Positions 22,397 to 32,415 of a stretch of DNA of 64,000 bases are shown piece by piece. Within the stretch, counting starts at the first letter, position 1. Every line of letters begins with the position of its first letter. Under the pieces are notes generated by a model. That model was given only the letters and a program-made list of their open reading frames with translations. It was not told where the DNA came from and made no database searches. This DNA comes from Boesenbergia rotunda (Eukaryota; Streptophyta; Magnoliopsida; Zingiberales; Zingiberaceae). A program made the position numbers and the translations under genes. The stretch is taken from NCBI GenBank assembly GCA_024364735.1, contig JAGFNQ010005219.1, positions 204,118-268,117 of the forward strand, in the 5' to 3' direction.

Positions 22397-23153
22397 TGTT
22401 GGATATATAGTGTGAATGGAAAGTGAGGTGAAGAATAAAGAAGCTTCATTGTGAATGGGACTTTAGTCCCACATTGGGAGTCTCAAGGTATAAATGTTGG
22501 TTTATATTATTTCACAAGCATGATAGCTATGAACAAATGCTAGGGGAGAGACTCTCTCTCACGCGTGGGTGTGCAGGGGGGATTTGTACTGAACCATGTG
22601 AACTCGTGTGCGTGCACGACCTGCGCGCGTCGAATGTCCAACCGGTCGGGGCAAAATTTGTCCAAGCAGATGAATCAACGTTAATTCGGTCATTGAATAT
22701 TGTGGGGGGCTGAGCCTATATAAAGAAGTTGCGACCGAGAGCAAAAGACACAAAGAGAAGAAATTATCTTCCATCTCCTTCCCGACCTCCTTTGATAGCA
22801 TTCGGATACTTCCTCAATTCGCCACGAGCAACGAGTGCTCCGTTGTGTCCGTGGTCCTACTGTTGTATCCTGAGAGACAGACGCTCATCTGAGCCTCGAA
22901 GCACCACCGGAGGAGGACAAATCTGTTTCAAGGACACTGCGTTGTGCATGCCTCAGTAACTTCCTGGTCGGGAGACTTGGTCGGGAGACTTGGTCGGGAG
23001 CTCGGGAGACCTGGTCGGGAGCTCGAGAATTCAGCTCGGGAGATTGCAATTTGCGTAAAAGGCAGCTCGGGTCACTCAACAGTTAACTTGAAATTATTTT
23101 TCATAATTTCAATTTATTGTAAATTCTCCGAAAGGGGTCCATTTCCTCCAACA
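22397..23153 (+). repeat. 5' LTR of Cop-C (757 bp)
   Basis: TGTTGGATATATAG...TTTCCTCCAACA. A TATA-like TATATAAAGAAG occurs at about 22716, then a run of GGTCGGGAG/GCTCGGGAG repeats at 22975-23045. Confidence 0.92.
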
Positions 23154-23181
23154 ATCTTGAAATAGATTTCGGTTCTGTTGA

Positions 23182-24015
23182 GATGGCAACGCAAAGTATT
23201 GAGGTGAAATAGACTCATCACCAGGCCCCCTCACCCCGATTGGGAATGTCCCAACCAACCATGGGGAAAAACCAGAGAAGTTCACTGGGCTGAACTTCAA
23301 GAGGGTAGCAGAAGATGCTCTTCTACCTGACCACGCTCAATCTGGCTCGGTTCTTGACCGAGGACCCTCCCAAGCAAGCTGAGGCTGCTGAGGTACAGGC
23401 TTGGACTCATTCTGAGTACCTATGCCGAAACTACATCCTCAACTATCTGGCCGACTTGCTGTATGTTGTGTACAGCACGAAGAGAACGACTAAAGAGCTA
23501 TAGGAGTCCTTGGACAAGAAATACATGTCGGAGGATGCAAGGGCCAAGAAGTTCATCGTGGGCTGATTCTTGGACTATAAGATGATTGACTCTAAGACAG
23601 TGATCAACCAAGTCCAGGAGCTTCAGGTGATCCTACATGAGATCCACTCAGAAGGTATGGTTCTGAGTGAAACCTTCCAAGTAGCAGCCATCATTGAGAA
23701 GCTATCTCCTGGTTGGAAGGATTTCAAGAACTACCTAAAGCGGAAGGAGATGCACGTGGAGGAACTCGTTGTTAGACTTCGCATTGAAGAAGACAACAAG
23801 GGTTCAGAGAGAAATATGTTCTCTCAGGCTATTGTGAAAGCCAACGTGGTCGAGCACGGACAAAGCTCGAAACGGAAGAATTCCAAATCTTCCACGATGG
23901 GACCCAGAGGAGGCATTGCTAAGAGGTTCTCTGGGAAATGCTACAACTATGGCCGAGTTGGCCACAAATCTTCGGAATGTAAGAAACCAAAGAAGAAGCA
24001 GGAGGCCAACCTGAA
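23182..24015 (+). pseudogene. gag: Cop-C gag remnant
   Basis: ATG at 23182 begins MATQSIEVK and meets a stop at once. The frame recovers with LFYLTTLNLARFLTEDPP (23317 on), has two more stops, then is open from 23570: VQELQVILHEIHSEG, FQVAAIIEKLSPGWKDFKNY and RLRIEEDN of the UBN2 domain. The zinc knuckle reads CYNYGRVGHKSSEC, with tyrosine where the second cysteine of CX2C should be, so RNA binding by this knuckle would be impaired. Gag runs into protease in the same frame, as expected for copia. Confidence 0.85.
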
Positions 24016-25818
24016 CGAGACACCAGAAATGGAAGACCTCTGTGCCGTGGTCTCTGAATTGAACATGGTGGGTTCAAACCCACGACAATGGTGGATCGAT
24101 ACTGGAGCCACCAGACATGTGTGCTGCAATAAGGAGCTGCTCCACAATTTTGAAAAAATTAGTGGAGAGAAACTGTTCATGGGGAATTCGGCAACCTCGG
24201 ACATCATGGGCCAAGGGAAAGTGGTGCTGAAGATGACCTCGGGCAAGGACCTCACTCTAACAAATGTGTTATATGTTTCGGAGATTCAAAAGAATCTAGT
24301 GTCTGGATCATTATTAAGCAAGCATGGCTTTCGCATTGTGTTTGAGTCAGACAGAGTTGTACTATCGAAAAAGAGAATGTTTGTGGGAAGGGACTATGTA
24401 TCTGATGGGTTGTTTAAGCTCAATGTAATGACCATTAGGCTTAAGATAAATAAAATTGAGAGCTCTTCCACTTATATACTTGAGTCTTCTTGTTTATGGC
24501 ATGGTAGACCAGGACATGTAAATTACGATGTGATTCATAGATTAATAAACATGCAAAACATACCGACATTCCACCTTGACCCGAAACACAAGTGTGAGAC
24601 TTGTGTTGAAGCGAAGTTGACAAGGTCATCCTTTCAACACGTTGAAAGAAGCAACGAACCACTCGACCTAATTCACACCGACGTATGTGACCTTAAAGGT
24701 ACACCGACACGTGGTGGGAATAAGTACTTCATTACTTTTGTAGATGATAACACAAAATATTGTTATGTGTATCTTCTCAAAAGCAAGGATGAAGCTATAA
24801 AGAAATTCGTTCTCTATAATAATGAGGTTGAAAACCAACTTAATAAGAAGATTAAGGTGGTTCGAAGTGACCGAGGTGGTGAATATGTATCACCATTCGC
24901 TGAGTTGTGTGCTAACATGGGATCAGACACGAAACAACAGCTCCTTATACCCCTCAGTAGAATGGGATTGCTGAGCGAAAGAATCGAACTCTTAAGGAGA
25001 TGATGAATGCTCTTCTATTGAGCTCTGGACTACCAGACTCCATGTGGGGAGAAGCTGTGTTAACAGCTAATTACCTTTTAAATAAGGTCCCTCAAAAGAA
25101 AATAGATAACAGCCCTTATGAGTTATGGAATGGAAGACGACCATCCTACAAATACTTGCGAGTGTGGGGGTGTCTTGCCAAAGATTTAGTGCCTGATCCG
25201 AAAAGGGTTAAGATAAGACCAAAAACTGTTGATTGCATATTTATTGGATATGCACATAACAGCAATGCATATCAGTTTTGTGTTTATGAGCCACAATTAC
25301 CGGATATACACAAGAACTCGATAATAGAATCGAGAAATGCCTCATTTTTCGAGCATGTGTTTCCATATAAGACCCGAGAGGACGCTAGCTCCTCAAACCG
25401 GGTGGAGGAAATACTAGAGGAAGAAAAAGAGGATGATGAATCAGTTGAGGTTGCGCCTCGGCGGAGTAAGAGAGCTCGAGTGGAGAAATCTTATGGATCA
25501 GATTTTATCACTTTCATACTGGAAGATGAGCCCCAAAGCTACTCAGAAGCTGGGAACTCTTCTGAGGGACCTCACTGGAAAGAGGCAATTGCATCTGAGA
25601 TAGAATCTATCTTGCAAAATCATACTTGGGAACTTGTGGACCTTCCTCCGGGGAGTAAACCATTAGGTTGCAAGTGGATCTTCAAGAAGAAGAAAAAATC
25701 AGATGGCACAATTGACAAGTATAAGGCCAGGTTGGTAATTAAAGGTTACCAACAATGAGAAGGCCTTGATTACTTTGATACGTATTCTCCTATATCGAGA
25801 ATAACTTCCATTAGAGTG
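24016..25818 (+). pseudogene. pol: Cop-C pol part 1: protease, integrase, RT start
   Basis: Protease with WWIDTGATRHVCC (active DTGA) near 24093, then the gag-pre-integrase domain (CLWHGRPGHVNYDVIHRL near 24490; CETC/CVEAK zinc part). The integrase core follows (LIHTDVCD, FVDDNTKY, VRSDRGGEY), and a frameshift comes near 24960. A second frame from 25000 carries the integrase end (SGLPDSMWGEAVLTANYLLN) and an acidic linker, then the RT start (WKEAIASEIESILQNHTWEL, LGCKWIFKKK). TGA at 25756-25758 interrupts before EGLDYFDTYSPI. The coding stretch stops at IRV where the solo LTR entered. Confidence 0.88.
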
Positions 25819-26839
25819 TGTTGAGACAATCTGTGGTCCGGAGTGACCAAGTGTTCTGATGTTTGGGCAAAGAGTTTAAGTTAAGTTTACCCTTGTATTC
25901 TTATATGTGTATGTTGAGTGTGCAGGTTGTACAAGTACACATATGGACTTGACTGGACGACCTCGGTATGGTGAAGGGTGGCATGGAGATAAGCTGGAGG
26001 CTTGTGTGCACCCGAGGGACCTTGGAGAGCAGGGACGATGAGCTGAGGGGCACGGACTTCGAGGCATGCGTGAAGGATGACATGGAGGCAAGCTGGAGGT
26101 TTGCGTGCATCCGAGGGACGGGAGCCGAAGTTGAAGAGGGCACGAAGGCAATAGTCGAGGCTGCTGAGTGAGGAGTCAGTCGAGTCGTGAGGGTACGAGT
26201 GTTGTGTGATTGTACTCGGGAAATCCTAGGGGTTGAGTGTGGAGTGGAATGTACTCAGGAAGGGTAACCTTAGGTGGGTGAGTAGACCAGTCGACTGGCC
26301 TGGGGGCAGTCGACTGATGGAACTCACAGAAAGGTCTCAGCCCTAGGACCAGTCAACTGCCCTAGGGGCAGTCGACTGGTAGGTGGCTGGTGAGTTGGCT
26401 GAGAATTCGAACGTTGGGTGCAACGGTCGAATTTCAATAGCACCAGTCGACTGCCCTGGGGGCAGTCGACTCTGGTAGCGAGGGTTTCAGCCTGAGTCCT
26501 ATTTAAAGAGGACTTCGTGGTGGCTGAGATTCTTGACGAATCTTGTCTTGGTTAAAGGCAAGATAGTAGTTTTTGTGCTCAGAGGTCTGCTTGGTGTTGT
26601 GGCGAGGTTTCTCCACCCACAAGGAGCGACGAGGACTAGCCGGAGGTTATCCGGGGAGTGATCCACCGACGAATTCTTGGATTAGTCACCAGTCCGGGGT
26701 GGATACCAAGTAAAACCGATTTGTTAGCGTTGTTTTGTTTTGTTTATTATTGTTTCCGCTGTGCAACTAACAACGCAGGTACAAGAAAGATCCGAAAATC
26801 GCTATTCACCCCCCTCTAGCAGACACAAACGATCCTACA
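25819..26839 (+). mobile_element. Solo Sirevirus-type LTR inside Cop-C RT
   Basis: 1021 bp, TGTTGAGACA...CGATCCTACA, flanked by a perfect TSD gagtg (25814-25818 and 26840-26844). RT codons continue on the other side. It belongs to the same family as the LTRs of Sire-2 (1017 bp) and the solo LTR at 49186-59981: GGTCCGGAGTGACCA near the start, GAAGGGTGGCATGGAG, CCGAGGGAC blocks, a cluster of CAGTCGACTG palindromes at 26286-26475, TATTTAAAGAGGACTT at about 26500, and TATTCACCCCCCTCTAG at the end. Confidence 0.92.
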
Positions 26840-28041
26840 GAGTGTTGTTGGCGATTGCTGCTCTATGGAACCTGGAAATACATCAAACGGATGTAAAGAC
26901 GACCTTTCTAAACGGAGATTTAGAAGAGGAGATTTACATGGAGAAACCTGAGGGGTTTTCTATGCCAGGACAGACTAACCAGGTTTGCAAATTGGTGAAG
27001 TCTTTATATGGCTTAAAACAAGCTCCAAAGCAGTGACATGAGAAATTTGATAATGTCATGCGATAAGGTGGATTCAAACTTAATGAATGTGATAAATGTG
27101 TCTATTCGAAAGCTACAGAAGATGACTTTGTATCTTGTGCTTATAAGTAGATGACATACATATCATTGGGAGTAATGATAAGATAATCAAATCCACTAAA
27201 GACATGTTGAACTCAAGATTTGACATGAAAGACATGGGCCTAGCTGATGTGATTCTAGGAATCAAAATTCTTAGAACAGCAAAAGGACTTGTTCTTAGTC
27301 AGTCCCATTACGTGGACAAGATTCTTGAGAAATTCACCAATGGTGATACTGCATTGGCATGAACGCCGATAGATACTAGCCAACATCTATCGAAAAATCG
27401 AGGAGAAAGTATATCTCAGGTAGAGTACGCTCGGGTGATTGGAAGTCTGATGTACTTGATGAATTGTACAAGACCAGACTTAGCCTACGCAGTAAGCAAA
27501 CTGAGTAGATACACGAGTAATCCCAGTGTTGAGCACTGGAAAGGGATAATAAGAGTGCTGAGGTACTTGAGATATACTCGTGGAAATGGACTGCACTATA
27601 TGAGATGTTCTGCTGTTATCGAAGGATACAGTGATGCGAGTTGGATATCTGATATAAAAGACTCGAAGTCTATGAGTGGCTATGTGTTCACTCTGGGAAG
27701 TGCAGTCATTTCATGAAAATCTTCTAAACAAACCGTAATAACCAGATCCACGATGGAGTCTGAGTTTGTATCTCTTGACAAATGTGGTGAAGAGGCTGAA
27801 TGGCTATGACAATTCTTAGAAGATGTACCGAGATGATCGAACCCGTGCCGGCAATCTGCATACATTGTGATAGTCAATCTGCAATTAGTCGGGCACAAAG
27901 CCATCTGTATAATGGTAAGTTTAAATATATACGTCGAAGACACAATACCATTAGACAATTACTCTCAACTGGAGTTATCACTGTTGATTATGTGAAGTCA
28001 AAGGATAACTTAGCGGATCTGCTAACTAAAGGGTTAAATTG
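26840..28041 (+). pseudogene. pol: Cop-C pol part 2: RT core and RNase H
   Basis: Resumes with LLAIAALWNLEIHQTDVKTT and the FLNGDLEEEIYMEKPEGF and LVKSLYGLKQAPKQ motifs of the RT palm. The catalytic YVDD is destroyed: the tyrosine position is TAA (27144-27146), followed by VDDIHIIGS. Stops crowd 27035-27420. RNase H is readable from 27435 (MIGSLMYLMNCTRPDLAYAV, EGYSDASWISD) with a stop at 27715, then ESEFVSLDKCGEEAEWL and a C-terminus ending NLADLLTKGLN at 28039. Confidence 0.88.
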
Positions 28042-28531
28042 AGAGTTAGTTGCAAGCTCATCAAGAAGGATGAGTTTGATGCTGATAGAAAATGTTGGTG
28101 CAAAGGAAACCCAACCTATGCAGACTGGAGATCACAAGAACTAGGTTCAAAAGGACAGCCTAACTGCACTGACAAAGTTGTTCACTGTAAGGGAATGATC
28201 CTTTAAAACAGTGAAGGATGGAGGTTAAGCAAACGACTTTTAATGATTCAATAGAGTTATGTGGAAAACTCTTAAGAGATCACCTATGTGAGAAAGAAGT
28301 GGGACCGCTTCGAAGAGATTTGGAGGCACATTTCTTAGAACTTTTCGCAGAATCAGGCGTGTTCATGGCTTACATAAACGGTAGCACAGTTCAAGAACAT
28401 CATGTCTACTGTCAGCCAGGAAGCAAACAGATCTTCAAAAGGGAAAGTTCAAAGGGTGAAACCTACCTGTCCTATACATGACTCAACTGCTGAATGCTAT
28501 CACATACCATGTTTCCAGTCATGTGGGGGAT
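28042..28531 (+). other. Cop-C region between pol and 3' LTR
   Basis: About 490 bp with no recognised domain; one 87-codon frame at 28218-28481 is not recognised. It ends with the purine-rich CATGTGGGGGAT that should prime plus-strand synthesis. Confidence 0.6.
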
Positions 28532-29498
28532 TGTTGGATATATAGTGTGAATGGAAAGAGAGGTGGTGGGACTTTAGTCCCACATTGGGACTTTCAAGTG
28601 AATGGAAAGTGAAGTGAAGAATAAAGAGGCTCATTGTGAATGAGACTTTAGTCCCACATTGGGAGTCTCAAGGCATAAATGTTGATTTATATTATTTTAC
28701 AAGCATGATAGTTGTGAACAAATGTTAGGGGAGAGGCTCTCTCTCACATGTGGGTGCGTAGGGGGGGAGGGGGGTCGCAAATCCAAGGTCCGAATTTGTA
28801 CTGAACTAAGTGAACTCGTGTGCGTGCACGACCTACACGCGTCGAATGTCCGATGGTCGGGGCAAAATTTGTCCAAGCAAATAAACCAATATTTTTTCAA
28901 ATTTTTTGCTAAAATGTAACTGATGCATTAAGTTTGATTAATGCAAAATCAGTAACTCCAGACGTTAGGATCTGGCCGGTTAAATGACAGTAAATGACGT
29001 ACATTCGGTCATTGAATACTGCGGGGTCTGAGCCTATATAAAGAGATTGTGGCCGAGAGCAAAAGACACAGAGAGAAGAAATTATCTTCCATCTCCTTCC
29101 CGACCTCGTTTTATAGCATTCGGATACTTCCTCAGTTCGCCACGAGCAACGAGTGCTCTGTTGTGTCCGTGGTCCTGCTGTTGTATCCTGAGAGACAGAC
29201 GTCAATCTGAGCCTCGAAGCACCGCTGGAGGAGGACAAATCTGTTTCAAGGACACTGCGTACAGGCCTCTGCAACTTCCCGGTCAGGAGACTTAGTCGGG
29301 AGCTCGGGAAACTCAGCTCAGGAGCTTGGGAGATCTGGTCGAGAGCTCGGGAGACCTGGTCGGGAGCTCGAGAATTCAGCTCAAGAGACTGCAATTTGCG
29401 TAAAAGGTAGCTCGGGCCACTCAATAGTTAAGTTGAAATTATTTTTTGTAATTTCAATTTATTGTAAATTCTCCGAAAGGAGTCCATTTCCTCCAACA
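28532..29498 (+). repeat. 3' LTR of Cop-C (967 bp)
   Basis: Same ends as the 5' LTR but 210 bp longer. The excess includes a partial duplication of the first 60 bases (a second GAATGGAAAGTGAAG block) and about 80 bp at 28895-29000 absent from the 5' copy. Confidence 0.9.
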
Positions 29499-29503
29499 AG
29501 TCT

Positions 29504-29651
29504 CACATTAGTTAGAAATGGAAGAGATCACGAGTGTAAAAGGATGACAAGTATCTTCATTAGAATAAAACCTTTTGGGTATGAGGGTTTACGTCTAAAG
29601 TAAATAATATCATATTATTGTGGAGATATGTATATTTTTGGGGCTCCAACA
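29504..29651 (+). repeat. TRIM right LTR, second piece
   Basis: Resumes after the Cop-C TSD with CACATTAGTTAGAAATGG and ends GGGGCTCCAACA, matching the left LTR end. Confidence 0.8.
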
Positions 29652-29656
29652 AGATT

Positions 29657-30190
29657 GACCATATAAGATATCTAAGATTAACGTATGACTTTTTGCTATA
29701 TTATATATCCATAATTTGTCATTAAAAAAACTTTGAGTGACAATTATTTGGTATTGATTGTGGCTAAAATCTCATGTTTTTTTAGTGCTGCTAAAATATT
29801 ACATTAAATTTATAATTTCTAAAAGAAGAAGGATTATTTGATCATCTTCAAAACGATTCATTTGAATTCATTTCTTATTAATCTTTTATTCATTGGATAT
29901 GTATTTCCTTTTCTTATATTATCATCCATATGAGATAGCAGTAGTTTACATTGTAGCAAATCATATGAGCAATACTAGATTCTAAATGTTCTGCATCCTT
30001 AGAATGTTTTTATTCGTGTGGGATTGTAGGCACAACGCCTCAAGCGTCACTAATTGTACATTATAGATGTAAGCTACACCCTTTTCCATCAAATCTTTTT
30101 TTGCCCCATGTCGTTGGTACCATTATTTTGATCGAGACATTATCAAAGACCCCTTGCATCACATCGATTCAAATTGATGAGTCCCCAAAA
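29657..30190. other. AT-rich intergenic stretch
   Basis: Follows the TRIM TSD. No ORF or repeat structure recognised. Confidence 0.45.
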
Positions 30191-30407
30191 TGCCCCCGGG
30201 ATTTTGGTGCACTGATAGGGCGACTAGTCATTATCCCAGACGCGGTTCGATCCTCAGCTACGACGTATTTGCAAAAAAATTTTCTCCAAATAGGACACGA
30301 ACACTGGTGGGATGTTAGATTTCTAGACCGCCCACCGCGAGCGCTTTCCGATTTATCCTGGCGGCCTGTGAAAAATTTTCGTAGAACCAAATCGGTCGTC
30401 CGAGATT
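30191..30407 (+). repeat. tRNA-derived SINE
   Basis: A polymerase III box A-like TGGTGCACTGATAGGG (30205-30220) and a perfect box B GGTTCGATCC (30244-30253), about 38 bp apart. The body downstream (CTACGACGTATTT, CCAAATAGG, GACCGCCCACCGCGAGCGC, CCGAGATTA) matches, in reverse complement, the two SINE copies at 46629-47127. The left end and the TSD are not clear. Confidence 0.75.
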
Positions 30408-31270
30408 AAAAAATTTCGTTTTATATATATATATTTATAATCCTTATTCTTTGATATGCTCAAGGGGGAGCTTGTAACAAATCTCTTTGCTTATACTCTT
30501 AGCGCGGGCGCTTCCATGAAAGACGTTACACGGTGGCTCACACAATTCGACTGATCCTTTCAAATTGAAATGTTATCTATTATATACTCCATCGTCACAC
30601 CTTGTTAATGCACAAATCATCAACGGAAAAATTCAAAATATTAATTTCATTAAAAAATAGATTAATTATATCATTAATTAATATCGAAAGACTAAGGATT
30701 CAAATTCATATAATGGTATTATTGGAAAATATTTATCCTTTTCTTTTGTCTACCGAAGAAAATTATTCTATATCAATATAATGTAAATATGTTTCTTGAT
30801 CAAAATAAAACAAAATCTCTCATAATTTTTTTTTTTTTTTTGGAGGAAGGTATATATTTTATACGCTGCTTATGTTTGTTCCCGAAGAGGGAAAGGCCAG
30901 ACCATTGTTTCTTTTTCAGGTTAAAATTCCATTGGCTGGTGTGTCGCAGATGTTTGAGAAACCTTCTCTCATCCATGCGTCTCTCAAAAGCAACGACAGA
31001 GCACCACCTACCCTTTCAATTCACCAGACCACCAAGTACTGCGTAGACCACGAACATGTTTCGCCAAGTCTTCCCCCTTATAATTTCTAATTCCCACTTG
31101 CATGGATTAATAACTAAGTTTTTAAACAGAATTCAAACACATATGTGTAGTAGTTGTTAATTAAATTCATTTTCCACCCATCACTACTTCGATAGCTTCT
31201 CGCATAAAAGAAAGATTTAACAAATAAAGTTATAACTCAATTATTGGTTTCTCTTTTATAAAAGAGTGAG
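30408..31270 (+). other. Upstream region of the AHL gene
   Basis: AT-rich, with a poly-T run at 30827-30842 and no transposon termini. It presumably contains the promoter of the AHL gene. Specific cis elements other than the TATA box below were not resolved. Confidence 0.4.
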
Positions 31271-31271
31271 G

Positions 31272-31296
31272 ATATATATATATATATATATATAAA
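31272..31296 (+). promoter_or_regulatory. TA microsatellite and TATA box upstream of AHL
   Basis: An alternating AT run ends in TATATAAAGG (TATAAA at 31291-31296). Plant transcription usually starts about 30 bp downstream, here in the pyrimidine-rich 31312-31330, giving a leader of roughly 250-350 nt. Confidence 0.55.
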
Positions 31297-31390
31297 GGCC
31301 GGTAGAGAGTACTCTCCCTTTCTCCCTGATCTGTAGTTGGAAGAGCAATATTTGTGAATATATGTAAGCTCCCTTAGATCTCTTACATCC

Positions 31391-31507
31391 ATGTTCTCCT
31401 TTTTTTTAGAAGAAGTTGTATTTAATTCCAGCATATATATGTTCAAACAGTACATGATCGAAGCAAGGTATTGGGGATTGGAGATTGCAGGCATGCAGCT
31501 GCTTTGA
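31391..31507 (+). CDS. Upstream ORF in the AHL leader (38 codons)
   Basis: ATG at 31391 to TGA at 31505-31507, in the presumed 5' leader and ending 66 nt before the candidate CUG start. If it is in the mature mRNA it would lower initiation at the main frame. The peptide is not recognised. The leader also has an ATATGTAAGC donor-like site near 31360 and an ATTCCAGC acceptor-like site near 31428, so an intron removing the uORF start is possible. Confidence 0.3.
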   Translation: MFSFFLEEVVFNSSIYMFKQYMIEARYWGLEIAGMQLL

Positions 31508-31671
31508 GTTGTAGAAGAGAAGGGAACAAATCTGATCTCTAGGATCAAGAAGAAGGGGAAGAAGCAAGCAAGCTGGCGACTAATCCGTGGTGGGCTGGGC
31601 AGCTTGGCCTCCCCAGCGGGCTGGTTGCGGGCGGTGGATCTGCCTCCAACGATCACACGCAGCCTGATAAC

Positions 31672-32415
31672 ATGGGCCCCAAGGAGTCCGACTTCGGCGG
31701 CAGCAGCGGCGGCAACGAGGACGACAAAGACAACGAAACCGAGCCGCGGGAGGGAGCGATCGTTACGGCCAATCGCCGCCCTCGAGGCCGCCCTCCGGGA
31801 TCCAAGAACAAGCCGAAACCGCCCATCTTTGTGACCCGTGACAGCCCCAACGCGCTGCGCAGCCACCTGATGGAGGTCGCTACTGGGGCCGACGTGGCCG
31901 AGTCCCTTGCTCAATTCGCGCGCCGCAAGCAGCGCGGCGTCTGCGTGCTCAGCGGCTCTGGGGCGGTTGGCAACGTCACGGTTCGTCAGCCCTCCGCGCC
32001 TGGAGCCCTCGTCGCGCTCCACGGTCGCTTTGAGATTATCTCCCTCACGGGGACCTTCCTCCCGGGACCATCACCACCGGGGGCCACGGGGCTTACGGTG
32101 TACCTCGCCGGGGGGCAGGGGCAGGTGGTGGGCGGCAGCGTGGTGGGGCCTCTAATGGCGGCGGGCCCGGTTATGGTGGTGTCGTCAACGTTCTCCAACG
32201 CCACCTACGAGAGGTTGCCACTGGAGGAGGGGGAGGAGAGAGGTGGCATAGTGTCGGGGGACATGACACAGCTGATGCCCCCGAGCGGAGGCGACGGGCT
32301 GGCAGATCCATCGATCTATAACTTGCCGCGGAACTTGGCACATAACGGCAGCGGCGGAGGCCCTCAAATGGGGCAGGAGCCCTTCGGATGGCCTCACCCC
32401 CGGGCACCATTCTAG
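31672..32415 (+). CDS. AHL: AT-hook motif nuclear-localized (AHL) protein
   Basis: A single-exon frame of 247 codons from the first ATG. One AT-hook, RPRGRPPGSKNKPKPP (about residues 36-51), should bind the minor groove of AT-rich DNA. A PPC/DUF296 domain follows (about 55-175), with SPNALRSHLMEVATGADV, RQRGVCVLSGSGAVGNVT, GRFEIISLTGTFLPGPSPPG (about 118-137) and VYLAGGQGQVVGGSVVGPL; it mediates AHL trimer formation and partner binding. The C-terminus FGWPHPRAPF matches the family ending. These features fit the intronless type I AHL group, nuclear regulators of growth and development. The ATG lacks the family N-terminus, but the frame is open upstream and encodes LATNPWWAGQLGLPSG from a CTG at 31573, in place of the usual MANPWW start. 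Translation may therefore start at CUG, or the protein may be shortened by 33 residues. No stop or frameshift interrupts the domains. GC is high and unlike the surroundings, as is common for monocot AHL genes. Confidence 0.95.
   Translation: MGPKESDFGGSSGGNEDDKDNETEPREGAIVTANRRPRGRPPGSKNKPKPPIFVTRDSPNALRSHLMEVATGADVAESLAQFARRKQRGVCVLSGSGAVGNVTVRQPSAPGALVALHGRFEIISLTGTFLPGPSPPGATGLTVYLAGGQGQVVGGSVVGPLMAAGPVMVVSSTFSNATYERLPLEEGEERGGIVSGDMTQLMPPSGGDGLADPSIYNLPRNLAHNGSGGGPQMGQEPFGWPHPRAPF

Larger units (their letters stand above)
22397..29498 (+). mobile_element. Cop-C: degenerate Ty1/copia retrotransposon
   Basis: LTRs at 22397-23153 (757 bp) and 28532-29498 (967 bp), with gag-pol between them and a perfect TSD, agtct, at 22392-22396 and 29499-29503. 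It entered the second LTR of the TRIM. A solo Sirevirus LTR (25819-26839) interrupts its RT. Gag and pol carry several stops and frameshifts. Confidence 0.92.
21958..29651 (+). mobile_element. TRIM element, split by Cop-C
   Basis: A terminal-repeat retrotransposon in miniature: LTR 21958-22123, a 251-bp internal region, and a second LTR 22375-22396 plus 29504-29651. A perfect 5-bp TSD, agatt, flanks it at 21953-21957 and 29652-29656. Without the inserted Cop-C it is about 587 bp. The internal region starts AGTAGTATCGTAG, a decayed form of the tRNA-Met primer site, and ends TTTGAAAGGAGAAT, a purine tract. There is no coding capacity. Confidence 0.85.

Noticed and set aside
30101..30409. 102-codon plus-strand ORF as a gene
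   Set aside because: It covers the SINE, whose box A/B and two further copies explain the sequence.
31237..32022. Long minus-strand ORF (261 codons) over the AHL gene
   Set aside because: Antisense shadow of a GC-rich coding region; it has no recognised domain and the sense frame is a clear AHL protein.
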